Shown piece after piece: positions 31,526 to 38,084 of a DNA stretch of 38,084 nt. The notes under the pieces were generated by a model. The model was not told where the DNA came from and made no database searches. It saw nothing but the letters and a program-made list of their open reading frames with translations. Position numbers and translations under genes: made by a program. Position 1 is the stretch's first letter, and each line of letters opens with the position of its first letter. The DNA is from a virus: positions 1-38,084 of IMG/VR virus record IMGVR_UViG_3300008050_000115. One strand, 5' to 3'.

Positions 31526-32814
31526 ACAGAAGAATTCTACTTATGACATTTGGTAATGAGAGTTCGATCGAGTTCGTGAAGAGCCTAACCAAAACGAATA
31601 AGCATTCTTTATGGGGGTGTCATTACGATACGATGAATGCAGGTCGCGCATATCTAACAGCGAAGAGGATCCTGCAAGTTCCATCGCCTTTTGACGAGCC
31701 TCATAAATTTTTGGCTCGAGTTGAAGAGATCGTGACAGAAAAAAGTATTACGGACATCGTATACACGAACTGTAAGATGATGAAGTTCGTATACGATAAC
31801 TGGGATGATGTTCCGGAAAGTATACGATGCGTATCGATTTTACCCGATCGACGCTCGCTGGAGGCATGTTTGTTTAAGCACGTGCTCTACAAGAAGTTTC
31901 CTGGAATGTCTCCACTGGTGTTTAGTCGTAACGACGCCGACGCGACAAATGTTCGTTGTTTCGCTAAACCGTTTTACGGAAGCTCCGGACAAGGAACACA
32001 AGAGCTGCTAGGTGCACCATCGCAGGAGTCACCGTTATGGGATACGCACGTCATTACTGAGTATCTACCGGGTCAGGAATTTACCGTGGATTGCGTTTCG
32101 GATCGACACGGACGCCTCAAAGACTACAACGTTCGCATTAGAGAGCGCATCCGCGATGGTATCACGGCATACGGGAAATCTGTCGCGGATGCCAAGGGCA
32201 CGATAGAGTCTCTGGTAAGGAAGCTCGCGGAGGAGCTTAAGCTTTCCCACGTATGGTTCGCGCAGTTTAAGTTCGACGCCGCGGGTATTCCCAAGTTACT
32301 CGAGGTGAACTGTAGGATTAGCGGATCGTTTTGTATCACCAAGGCGGCGCGAAAGGATTACGTCGCCTGGTTTTGGGATGACTGGAACTCGAAATGGACC
32401 ATGATCGAGAAAACAACATCCGATCAAGTTATCGCTAGACATATGGCCGTGAAACCTATCGGTCGTCAAAGCTATGTGTTCGACTTGGACGGAACAATTT
32501 GCACCGAGACTCGGGGGGAATATCACAATGCGCAACCCATACGCGAGGCGGTTGAAGTCGTAAATCGAGTGTATCGCTCGGGAGCCGAGGTGATCGTTCA
32601 TACTGCGCGAGGTATGAAAAGATACAACAATGATGCCGCCATGGTTTACGCCATGCTCTATGATACGACTCGATCACAACTTGCATCATGGGGCGTCGAG
32701 TACGATAAGTTGATAATGGGTAAGCCTTGTGGTACGCCAATCGACGAAGACGGATTGAAAATTAGGGATGTTATTGATATAATGAATTTACAAAATGAGG
32801 TGATACATGACTAA
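31522..32814 (+). CDS. ATP-grasp ligase fused to HAD phosphatase
   Basis: 430 residues; ATGA overlap with the kinase gene. Residues 1-300 are an ATP-grasp enzyme of the CPSase/PylC type: CFAKPFYGSSGQGTQEL (nucleotide-binding loop), VITEYLPGQEFTVDCV, VWFAQFKFDAAGIPKLLEVN and the metal-binding E-x-N in LLEVNCRISGS. From about residue 315 a HAD domain follows with YVFDLDGTICTE (nucleophile Asp), VIVHTARG, LIMGKPCG and a final IDEDGL acidic pair, like capsule-biosynthesis phosphatases. ATP-grasp enzymes join a carboxylate to an amine or thiol through an acyl phosphate. Substrates are unknown. The gene is coupled to the carbamoyltransferase, suggesting a shared product. Confidence 0.75.
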   Translation: MNRRILLMTFGNESSIEFVKSLTKTNKHSLWGCHYDTMNAGRAYLTAKRILQVPSPFDEPHKFLARVEEIVTEKSITDIVYTNCKMMKFVYDNWDDVPESIRCVSILPDRRSLEACLFKHVLYKKFPGMSPLVFSRNDADATNVRCFAKPFYGSSGQGTQELLGAPSQESPLWDTHVITEYLPGQEFTVDCVSDRHGRLKDYNVRIRERIRDGITAYGKSVADAKGTIESLVRKLAEELKLSHVWFAQFKFDAAGIPKLLEVNCRISGSFCITKAARKDYVAWFWDDWNSKWTMIEKTTSDQVIARHMAVKPIGRQSYVFDLDGTICTETRGEYHNAQPIREAVEVVNRVYRSGAEVIVHTARGMKRYNNDAAMVYAMLYDTTRSQLASWGVEYDKLIMGKPCGTPIDEDGLKIRDVIDIMNLQNEVIHD

Positions 32815-34693
32815 TACTGCGCTTTTGATTACTTTGGGTCATCACGCTAGCGTGATCTATTACGACGGGGCGAAGGCAATCGGTTACGAGGAAGAACGTC
32901 TTAATAGGAAGAAGGCGACCTCCGACTACCCGCGTAAGGCGCTTAAGTTAATCGAAGAGCAGTGTGAAATAGCGCCCGGATCTCGCGTACTTGTTTCGCA
33001 TTGGTTCGACGTATTTGGGCCTCAAGCCATCCCGGATGGAAAGTACTTCGATCGTACACACTTTGAAGACTTGGTGGAGCGTTACGACCTACGTCCGGAG
33101 TTCGTTTCCGATCACCGCTCAGAATTCCTTACTGGGTCACGCCGGTCACGGCTTACGAGCGCCGTGACCGGCGTGCCGTCCTTTACTCACCATGATGCTC
33201 ACGCTTGGTCAGCGCTTTCGTTTTTTCGGGATAAGGTTACGACGAAGAACCTTGAGCTCGTCGATACAGACGATACGGTACACGTCGTAGTCGTGGACGG
33301 TTTCGGAAACTGGCAGGAGGTGCTTTCGGTTTACGAGATGTCGGCGTCTGGCATCGCAGCCGGCGGTGACCTTAGGCTCGTTAGACGAGTGTGGGGCTAC
33401 GAACGTTCGATGGGGCTCATGTATCAATTCGCGACGTCGTATTGCGGCATGAAGGAAAACCAGGACGAATATAAGTTTTTGGGTTACGAGAGTCACATTG
33501 GAGAAACCCTCGACGAACAAACTCGCGAAAAGCTGAGAGAAGTCGCAGCCATACAGGAAGCAGAGGTGTTCCAATCATTTTTAGGGAATGACCTAATTAT
33601 GGCGAAGCCCTCGAGTCATAACTCTACTGGCGAGGGAATGATCGATTTGAACGATTTGGCCATGGCGCGTGAGACGTGGCACAAGCGATTCGACGAGGTT
33701 TTGGCATCGCTAAACATCGATCCCGACTCCATCGATTCCCGGGAAAAAAGGGTTATCGTTGGCACGTTCGTTCAGATGATCGTGGAAAACGTGTTAGTAA
33801 AAGTGGTCTCCGGCTTGGGGATTAAGCACCTTCTGGTCGCCGGCGGGGTGTTCTACAACGTTAAGCTCAACAACCGTCTGCTTAAGCAAATCCCAGGATT
33901 ATTTAGCGTGATTCCTCTCGCGGGTGATCAGGGTTGCGGCATCGGTATGTATGAGTATTTCGTCGGTCAGTTTAAGTTCGGCGATCTTAAGTGGGGAACC
34001 CGCGAATCGTTTAGCGGTTGGCGTGATGTCATGTCACAGGAAGATTTCGATATGTGTAAAGACTACATCGAACACTTCGACGATCGTAACGACTTTACAA
34101 CTGCGGTAACAAATTCGTTAGCGAATGGCGAGATCGTTAACATAGTCACGGGCCCAATGGAGTTTGGTCCACGAGCGCTGTGTTCGACGACGACGCTAGC
34201 CAAACCGACGAAGAAGAATGTAGAGAGAATCAACACGTTGAACGATCGTGATACCGTCATGCCAATGGCACCGGTGATGCCTGCCTCCGAGGCCGCGAAC
34301 TATTTCGAGCCGGAGCTTTACGAGAGGGTTGTCGGTTCGGATCGTTACATGATTGTCACGTACGATTACTTGGGTGGATCGGGCGAGATCATGGATTATG
34401 ATGGTGTAACACACGCGTACCCTGTGATGAGTGATTACAGCGGTCGTTTTTCGGGTCGACCGCAGTTCGTCAATAGCGATGATCCGGTGATGTCGGGAAT
34501 CTTTGATAAGGTCGAGGGTCGCAAGATCCTTATCAACACGTCGTTCAACGCGCACGGTCGACCGATTGTTTTTAACGTCGACAGCGTTTTAGACAGCTAC
34601 GTCTTTCAGGTTAGAAAAGCGAAAAATCTGGGGTTACAGCCACCACTTCTTTATCTTTGTGATCATTACTCGGGGGGTGGCGATGACGAATAA
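32807..34693 (+). CDS. O-carbamoyltransferase (NodU/CmcH/TobZ family)
   Basis: 628 residues, GAGGTGAT upstream, overlapping the previous gene by 8 bases. The N-terminal Kae1-like half has ITLGHHASV at the start, THHDAHAWSAL (126-136) with iron/metal histidines, VVVDGFGNW, and AGGVFYNVKLNNRLL then PLAGDQGCGIGMYEY. The C-terminal YrdC-like half has GPMEFGPRALCSTT, INTLNDRDTVMPMAPVM, GRPQFVNSDD and INTSFNAHGRPIVF. All of these are family hallmarks. These enzymes activate carbamoyl phosphate with ATP and move carbamoyl onto a hydroxyl. A phage member is known to carbamoylate 5-hydroxymethylcytosine in DNA. The two thymidylate-synthase-like genes next door support that target here. Confidence 0.85.
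   Translation: MTNTALLITLGHHASVIYYDGAKAIGYEEERLNRKKATSDYPRKALKLIEEQCEIAPGSRVLVSHWFDVFGPQAIPDGKYFDRTHFEDLVERYDLRPEFVSDHRSEFLTGSRRSRLTSAVTGVPSFTHHDAHAWSALSFFRDKVTTKNLELVDTDDTVHVVVVDGFGNWQEVLSVYEMSASGIAAGGDLRLVRRVWGYERSMGLMYQFATSYCGMKENQDEYKFLGYESHIGETLDEQTREKLREVAAIQEAEVFQSFLGNDLIMAKPSSHNSTGEGMIDLNDLAMARETWHKRFDEVLASLNIDPDSIDSREKRVIVGTFVQMIVENVLVKVVSGLGIKHLLVAGGVFYNVKLNNRLLKQIPGLFSVIPLAGDQGCGIGMYEYFVGQFKFGDLKWGTRESFSGWRDVMSQEDFDMCKDYIEHFDDRNDFTTAVTNSLANGEIVNIVTGPMEFGPRALCSTTTLAKPTKKNVERINTLNDRDTVMPMAPVMPASEAANYFEPELYERVVGSDRYMIVTYDYLGGSGEIMDYDGVTHAYPVMSDYSGRFSGRPQFVNSDDPVMSGIFDKVEGRKILINTSFNAHGRPIVFNVDSVLDSYVFQVRKAKNLGLQPPLLYLCDHYSGGGDDE
33138..33175. repeat. Perfect 15-bp inverted repeat inside the carbamoyltransferase gene
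   Basis: CACGCCGGTCACGGC (33138-33152) and GCCGTGACCGGCGTG (33161-33175) are exact reverse complements separated by 8 bases. They encode residues 111-123 (SRRSRLTSAVTGV), a linker just before the conserved histidine motif. The GC-rich stem would be very stable in RNA or single-stranded DNA. Confidence 0.85.
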
Positions 34694-35357
34694 CGGTTTC
34701 GTAGACGCGTACAAACCTCCGTTGGAAGAAAACGATTCGTACCTCGTAAGGCTTTCCAGGTTTCCTGTTTGCGAGGTTAATGCGATAGAAGAGGAGTGTG
34801 GGAGGACGATGGCGGCTTACGTCGCTGTCAAGTCGCGCATGTTTGAAACGCTCAACGTTGATCCTCGAAGCTTGATCGCTTTTGTGGATTCTCGTCCAAG
34901 CTTACGGGGGTTGGGTAATATGCTTGAAGCGTCTGCCAAGCTGGACACAACGAACTACTCTGTCGCGTGTGGCCGGGAAAATGGACTATCCAAGGACGAG
35001 TTACTTACGAATGTCCGCGACGTACTCGAGCGAAGTTCTGGCTGTCGTCGATGCGTTGTGAGATTAGCAAACCCCGGAAAGCGATATCTCGAAAGTGTTG
35101 AAGATAAGACAATCGACGTTGCATGTACGTTAGCGATTCACTTCATGGTAGATCGCGTTGTTGTTTACATGCGGGCGTCCGACGTTGCTAACGAGCTAAT
35201 ACCTGATCTCGTATTGTTGACGAAACACTTTTTGCATCCCGTGTATGGACATCGTTCTGTACCCATTGAGATATATTCGGGTACCGCTCAAAACATATCG
35301 AGTTGGGATAGGATAATGGTATCGTTATCAAATCTAGTCGGGAGTGTATCACAATGA
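34683..35357 (+). CDS. Divergent thymidylate-synthase-like paralogue
   Basis: 224 residues from ATG 34683 (GGGGGGTGG upstream), overlapping the carbamoyltransferase end by 11 bases. The C-terminal half lines up with the thymidylate synthase at 35354: R122-R123 in GCRRCVVRLANP (cf. SRRAFLHIR), C148 in DVACTLAIHF (cf. DVPCTIGLQF), MRASD at 163-167 (cf. MRSSD) and Asp175 eight residues later (cf. Asp190). So the nucleophile Cys and phosphate-binding Arg are kept. The H-x-Y motif and the N-terminal folate/Trp region are not recognisable. It could be a partner subunit of the next gene product, since these enzymes share active sites across a dimer. The similarity was seen by eye. Confidence 0.6.
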   Translation: MTNNGFVDAYKPPLEENDSYLVRLSRFPVCEVNAIEEECGRTMAAYVAVKSRMFETLNVDPRSLIAFVDSRPSLRGLGNMLEASAKLDTTNYSVACGRENGLSKDELLTNVRDVLERSSGCRRCVVRLANPGKRYLESVEDKTIDVACTLAIHFMVDRVVVYMRASDVANELIPDLVLLTKHFLHPVYGHRSVPIEIYSGTAQNISSWDRIMVSLSNLVGSVSQ

Positions 35358-36364
35358 CTAAACCCACTCGTTGTTTCAAGGATTTTACCAGCGCGTACCT
35401 AAGTCTAGTGGAAGAGCTACGCGATGATTATGATCACATCTCCTCGCCTCGTGGGATGAAGGTTAAGGAGAAGTTGGGCGTAAGATTTGAGATAACAAAT
35501 CCGCTACACAGGATTCCTTACGTCCCCGCCCGAAAGTTTAAGATCCAGTACATGATCGCAGAGGCGCTTTGGTACTTTAGCGGAAATAATGAGACGGAGT
35601 GGATAGCGAACTACGCTCCGTTTTGGTACGCCATCAGTGATGATGGTACTACTGCGAACAGCGCGTATGGGGCGAGGATTTTCAAGACCCATCCGAGAAT
35701 CGCACAAGGAAATTTGAACCAGTGGGAATACATAAAAAACGAGTTAGAGAACGATCCGGATTCGCGACGGGCGTTTCTACATATCCGAACGCCCGAAGAC
35801 AGCATCATTGGATTGAAGGATGTCCCCTGTACAATAGGTCTTCAGTTTTTTATTAGGAACGGAGCGCTCGATATGGTTGCAAACATGCGTTCGAGCGATC
35901 TTGTTTTAGGAATTTCGTACGATGTTCCTGCGTTTACATTTCTACAGGAATTGATGGCGATCGAGCTAGGCGTGCCCATAGGAACGTACATCCATGTTTC
36001 AAATTCACTTCACGTGTACGAGAGACATTTCGAAATGTTAGACGAGATTCTTGACAAACGAAATGTAGCCGAAAGTAGCTTGTTGAGTTACACGCGTGGT
36101 CCTATGAGCCCGATGCCTTTGCAGAACAGTACGCGTAGGTTGTATGTGATTGAAGCGCATCTTCGTTCCTGCAAGCATGTTGACCACGTCGACGAGATCC
36201 TGGCCGAGGCGAAGGACCTGGACGACTACTGGTACGATTGGGCACAAATTCTAGCGGCCCATCGCATGGCCATGCTAGGGAACAAAAAGAAAATGAGAAG
36301 TTTGATGTATGGTGTTTCGGAGCAACTTAGACCAATCAAATTACTTTTAGGAGAGAACCGATGA
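35354..36364 (+). CDS. Thymidylate synthase homologue with dCMP-type Asp (putative dCMP hydroxymethylase)
   Basis: 336 residues; ATGA overlap with the paralogue. Family motifs are in order: IAEALWYFSG (Glu70), DSRRAFLHIR (R138, R139), VPCTIGLQF (C159 nucleophile), MRSSDLVLGISYDVP and SNSLHVYERHF (H220, Y222). The spacings from Cys to RSSD (20) and from that Asp to position 190 (8) equal those of E. coli TS (C146, D169, N177). At the pyrimidine-choosing position E. coli has Asn177; here it is Asp190, the change found in dCMP hydroxymethylases such as T4 gp42. The enzyme therefore probably acts on dCMP, transferring a one-carbon unit to C5. Methyl rather than hydroxymethyl transfer cannot be excluded. 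Confidence 0.75.
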   Translation: MTKPTRCFKDFTSAYLSLVEELRDDYDHISSPRGMKVKEKLGVRFEITNPLHRIPYVPARKFKIQYMIAEALWYFSGNNETEWIANYAPFWYAISDDGTTANSAYGARIFKTHPRIAQGNLNQWEYIKNELENDPDSRRAFLHIRTPEDSIIGLKDVPCTIGLQFFIRNGALDMVANMRSSDLVLGISYDVPAFTFLQELMAIELGVPIGTYIHVSNSLHVYERHFEMLDEILDKRNVAESSLLSYTRGPMSPMPLQNSTRRLYVIEAHLRSCKHVDHVDEILAEAKDLDDYWYDWAQILAAHRMAMLGNKKKMRSLMYGVSEQLRPIKLLLGENR

Positions 36365-37368
36365 GAGTTTTGGTTACCGGTGGGTGTGGGTTTATTGGGA
36401 GCGCGCTGGTAAGGAAGCTTCGCGAACAGGATGTGCGAGTCGATGTGGTGGACGACATGTCAGGTGGCGATCTATCGAAACTGACGAACGCTCCACTTCG
36501 GGTTGTACCAGCGGACCTGATTAGTATTTACCAAAATACCGACGAAATTGAAGAGCTTGACGGTAACCACGTTCTGGTTATCGAAGGTGATTTCGCTCAC
36601 CCTCTCGTCTTGAGTAGGATCGCGCAAGGGTTTTACAATTACGTTTTTCATCTCGCCGCCGATCCACGAGTAGAGTATTCCGTCCAGTATCCGGTACGTA
36701 CCACGGAGAATAACGTTACAAAAACTCTCGCGCTTCTTGCCGCATGCGTCGGTAACATTCGTCGGTTCGTGTTTTCTTCGTCGTGTTCCGTATATGGCGA
36801 TCACTATTCTGGTTCCGACCACGCGACAAACGAATTGGCTACACCTGCGCCAGAGTCTCCTTACGCGTTACAAAAATTAACGATCGATCGATTTTTGCCG
36901 ATGTTTCATAAGTTTCATGGACTTGATTCCGTTTCGTTACGTTATTTCAACGTGTACGGTCCTGGTCACGATGGGACGGGCGCATATGCGACTGCAGTCG
37001 CTGCATGGTGTAATGCACTTAAAGCAGGAAAACAGTTACGCTCTGATGGTGACGGGTCACAAAGCCGCGACATGGTTTATGTTGATGACATCGCCACCGC
37101 CAACATCTTGGCAGCGTTGCACGGAGAGGACTTGAAGGGCGCATCCCTTAACATTTGTACGGGCCATTCGGTAACTAATGATGAAATTTTACGAATGATC
37201 TGGAAGGCCACTGGACCCTACGAGAGGGTGAATGCGCCATGGCGTCCGGGTGATGTTATGCATACTCTCGGCGATCCAGCTTTGGCGATGAAAACACTTG
37301 GATTTCGATCTCAAATATCGTTTGCCGCGGGACTCGAGTCGACGATGAAGTGGTGGGGCTTGCTATGA
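36361..37368 (+). CDS. NAD-dependent sugar epimerase/dehydratase (extended SDR)
   Basis: 335 residues, ATGA overlap. The Rossmann motif is TGGCGFIGSALVRKL (G7, G10, G13). HLAADPRVEYSV and FSSSCSVYGDH (Ser/Thr of the triad) come next, the catalytic pair is Y168/K172 in ESPYALQKL, and LRYFNVYGPGHDGTG is the substrate loop. This is the UDP-glucose 4-epimerase/dTDP-glucose dehydratase type. Active residues are complete. It implies the phage alters a nucleotide sugar. The position next to base-modification genes suggests either a sugar-related DNA decoration or a change in surface polysaccharide; sequence does not decide. Confidence 0.8.
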   Translation: MRVLVTGGCGFIGSALVRKLREQDVRVDVVDDMSGGDLSKLTNAPLRVVPADLISIYQNTDEIEELDGNHVLVIEGDFAHPLVLSRIAQGFYNYVFHLAADPRVEYSVQYPVRTTENNVTKTLALLAACVGNIRRFVFSSSCSVYGDHYSGSDHATNELATPAPESPYALQKLTIDRFLPMFHKFHGLDSVSLRYFNVYGPGHDGTGAYATAVAAWCNALKAGKQLRSDGDGSQSRDMVYVDDIATANILAALHGEDLKGASLNICTGHSVTNDEILRMIWKATGPYERVNAPWRPGDVMHTLGDPALAMKTLGFRSQISFAAGLESTMKWWGLL

Positions 37369-37826
37369 AAAGTATATGGGTGACAAGTTCGAAGAACGTT
37401 TCGAAGCCATGGGGCGAGGAGCGCCAATGGAGCACCGGTGGAACCGGTAGGATATCGGGCAAGATTCTTCGTCTTAACAAAGATTGTCGTAACAGTCTAA
37501 AATACAATAAGATCAAAGATGAGACGTTGTTTTTATTGTCCGGTAAACTTTTACTAACATATTCGAACGAGCACCCTCAGGAACACTATGAGTTTCATTC
37601 GATGCAAGTTTTACCTGGGGACACGATTAATATCCAGTCTGGGTGTCCCTATCGTATAAAGGCGCTAGAAGATAGTACGATAGTGGAAATTGCCTATCGA
37701 ACTTACAGCGACGGTGTCGTGCGGTTTCACGATGATTATGGGCGTCACAGTACCGTCGAAGAACATGAGGCTTATCAAAATGCCGAAAAAGCAGAGAAAA
37801 GTATAGCGTTAATCGAGGATATTTAA
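37365..37826 (+). CDS. Cupin-fold sugar isomerase-like protein lacking metal histidines
   Basis: 153 residues from ATG 37365 (ATGA overlap with the epimerase stop). KPWGEE (14-19), GKILRLNKDCRNSLKYN (32-48), DETLFLLSGKLLL (52-64), LPGDTINIQSGCPYRI (83-98) and the end HDDYGRHST follow the pattern of mannose-6-phosphate isomerase/mannose-1-phosphate guanylyltransferase C-domains. In that family the first histidine lies where N48 is, and the second where Y97 is; only E53 remains. It may therefore bind a sugar nucleotide without metal catalysis, or act as an epimerase accessory. It completes the operon run from 31031. Confidence 0.65.
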   Translation: MKSIWVTSSKNVSKPWGEERQWSTGGTGRISGKILRLNKDCRNSLKYNKIKDETLFLLSGKLLLTYSNEHPQEHYEFHSMQVLPGDTINIQSGCPYRIKALEDSTIVEIAYRTYSDGVVRFHDDYGRHSTVEEHEAYQNAEKAEKSIALIEDI

Positions 37827-37851
37827 TTAGCCTAAAGTGTATAGGGTTATC

Positions 37852-38084
37852 ATGTCTGTAGTCAAACCAGGATCAGTTGATTGTGTAATTTATCATGCGG
37901 ATTGTAATGATGGGTTCGGCGCGGCGTATGCCGCGTGGAAGCTCTTGGGAAGCCGCGCGGAGTATCATGCGTGTAAACACGGCACAACACCGCCCGATGT
38001 GAATGGGAAAGTTGTTGTAATTCTTGACTTCTCTTTTAATAACGCGACCACCAAACGAATGATCGAGGACGCCGAAGCTCTCAT
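37852..38084 (+). CDS. DHH-family phosphoesterase, 3' end outside window
   Basis: Open from ATG 37852 to the last base (77 complete codons). The start reads MSVVKPGSVDCVIYHADCNDG, then FGAAYAAWKLLGSRAEY, then VNGKVVVILDFSFNNATTKR. The H-x-D-C-x-D-G motif and the following Asp (ILDFSF) are the first two metal-binding motifs of DHH phosphoesterases, a family including nanoRNase and RecJ-like enzymes. The gene is cut by the window edge, so the DHHA1 part cannot be seen. The 25-base gap before it contains no clear promoter. Confidence 0.7.
   Translation, partial: MSVVKPGSVDCVIYHADCNDGFGAAYAAWKLLGSRAEYHACKHGTTPPDVNGKVVVILDFSFNNATTKRMIEDAEAL

Noticed and set aside
1-38084. tRNA genes, CRISPR arrays, insertion sequences and integrase/attachment sites.
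   Set aside because: Gaps are too short for tRNAs, no spaced direct repeats were seen, and no transposase or integrase motifs appear among the genes.

Overview
This window is a stretch of a large tailed-phage genome with contractile-tail (T4-like) organisation. Every gene I can support lies on the + strand, packed with start/stop overlaps (ATGA, GTGA, TTGA, TAATG), and GTG and TTG starts are common. There are no tRNAs, rRNAs, insertion sequences or CRISPR arrays, and no gap longer than about 110 bases. The host cannot be named from sequence alone. An amidase with a membrane lysis cassette, an adenosylcobalamin-type ribonucleotide reductase and a TadE-like pseudopilin suggest a virus of a Gram-negative, probably aquatic bacterium.

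Region 1 (1-13194) is the tail and baseplate module. It holds the end of a beta-propeller-like protein, two small proteins with a shared basic N-terminal tag, a terminator and promoter, a gp26-like baseplate protein with an overlapping small ORF, the tape-measure protein, a large gp48/gp54-type baseplate protein, a LysM protein and a baseplate hub protein.

Region 2 (13225-23482) is replication and recombination: a minimal family A DNA polymerase, an HD phosphohydrolase, a gp32-like single-strand binding protein with its own promoter and leader hairpin, a TadE-like protein, a UvsX/RecA recombinase, a FEN-type 5' nuclease, a gp41/DnaB-like helicase and a class II ribonucleotide reductase. Region 3 (23514-26134) is a lysis cassette: a T7-lysozyme-type amidase, a probable holin, a membrane-anchored coiled coil and a CPBP intramembrane protease. 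Two shrunken DNA-glycosylase homologues follow directly, one MBD4-like with its centre missing and one Fpg-like N-domain only.

Region 4 (26191-38084) starts with small proteins, an all-alpha NTP pyrophosphatase (dUTPase/dCTPase type) and a full DNA polymerase III alpha subunit. It continues with an unbroken run: P-loop dNMP kinase, ATP-grasp/HAD fusion, carbamoyltransferase, a divergent thymidylate-synthase paralogue, a thymidylate-synthase homologue with the Asn-to-Asp change of dCMP-specific enzymes, a sugar epimerase, a metal-ligand-less cupin, and the start of a DHH phosphoesterase. My leading interpretation is a cytosine hypermodification pathway: 5-hydroxymethyl-dCMP made and phosphorylated, dCTP removed, and the hydroxymethyl group carbamoylated in DNA. 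The ATP-grasp, epimerase and cupin proteins may add further chemistry. The most novel parts are the tandem, possibly heterodimeric, thymidylate-synthase-like pair and the paired glycosylase remnants.
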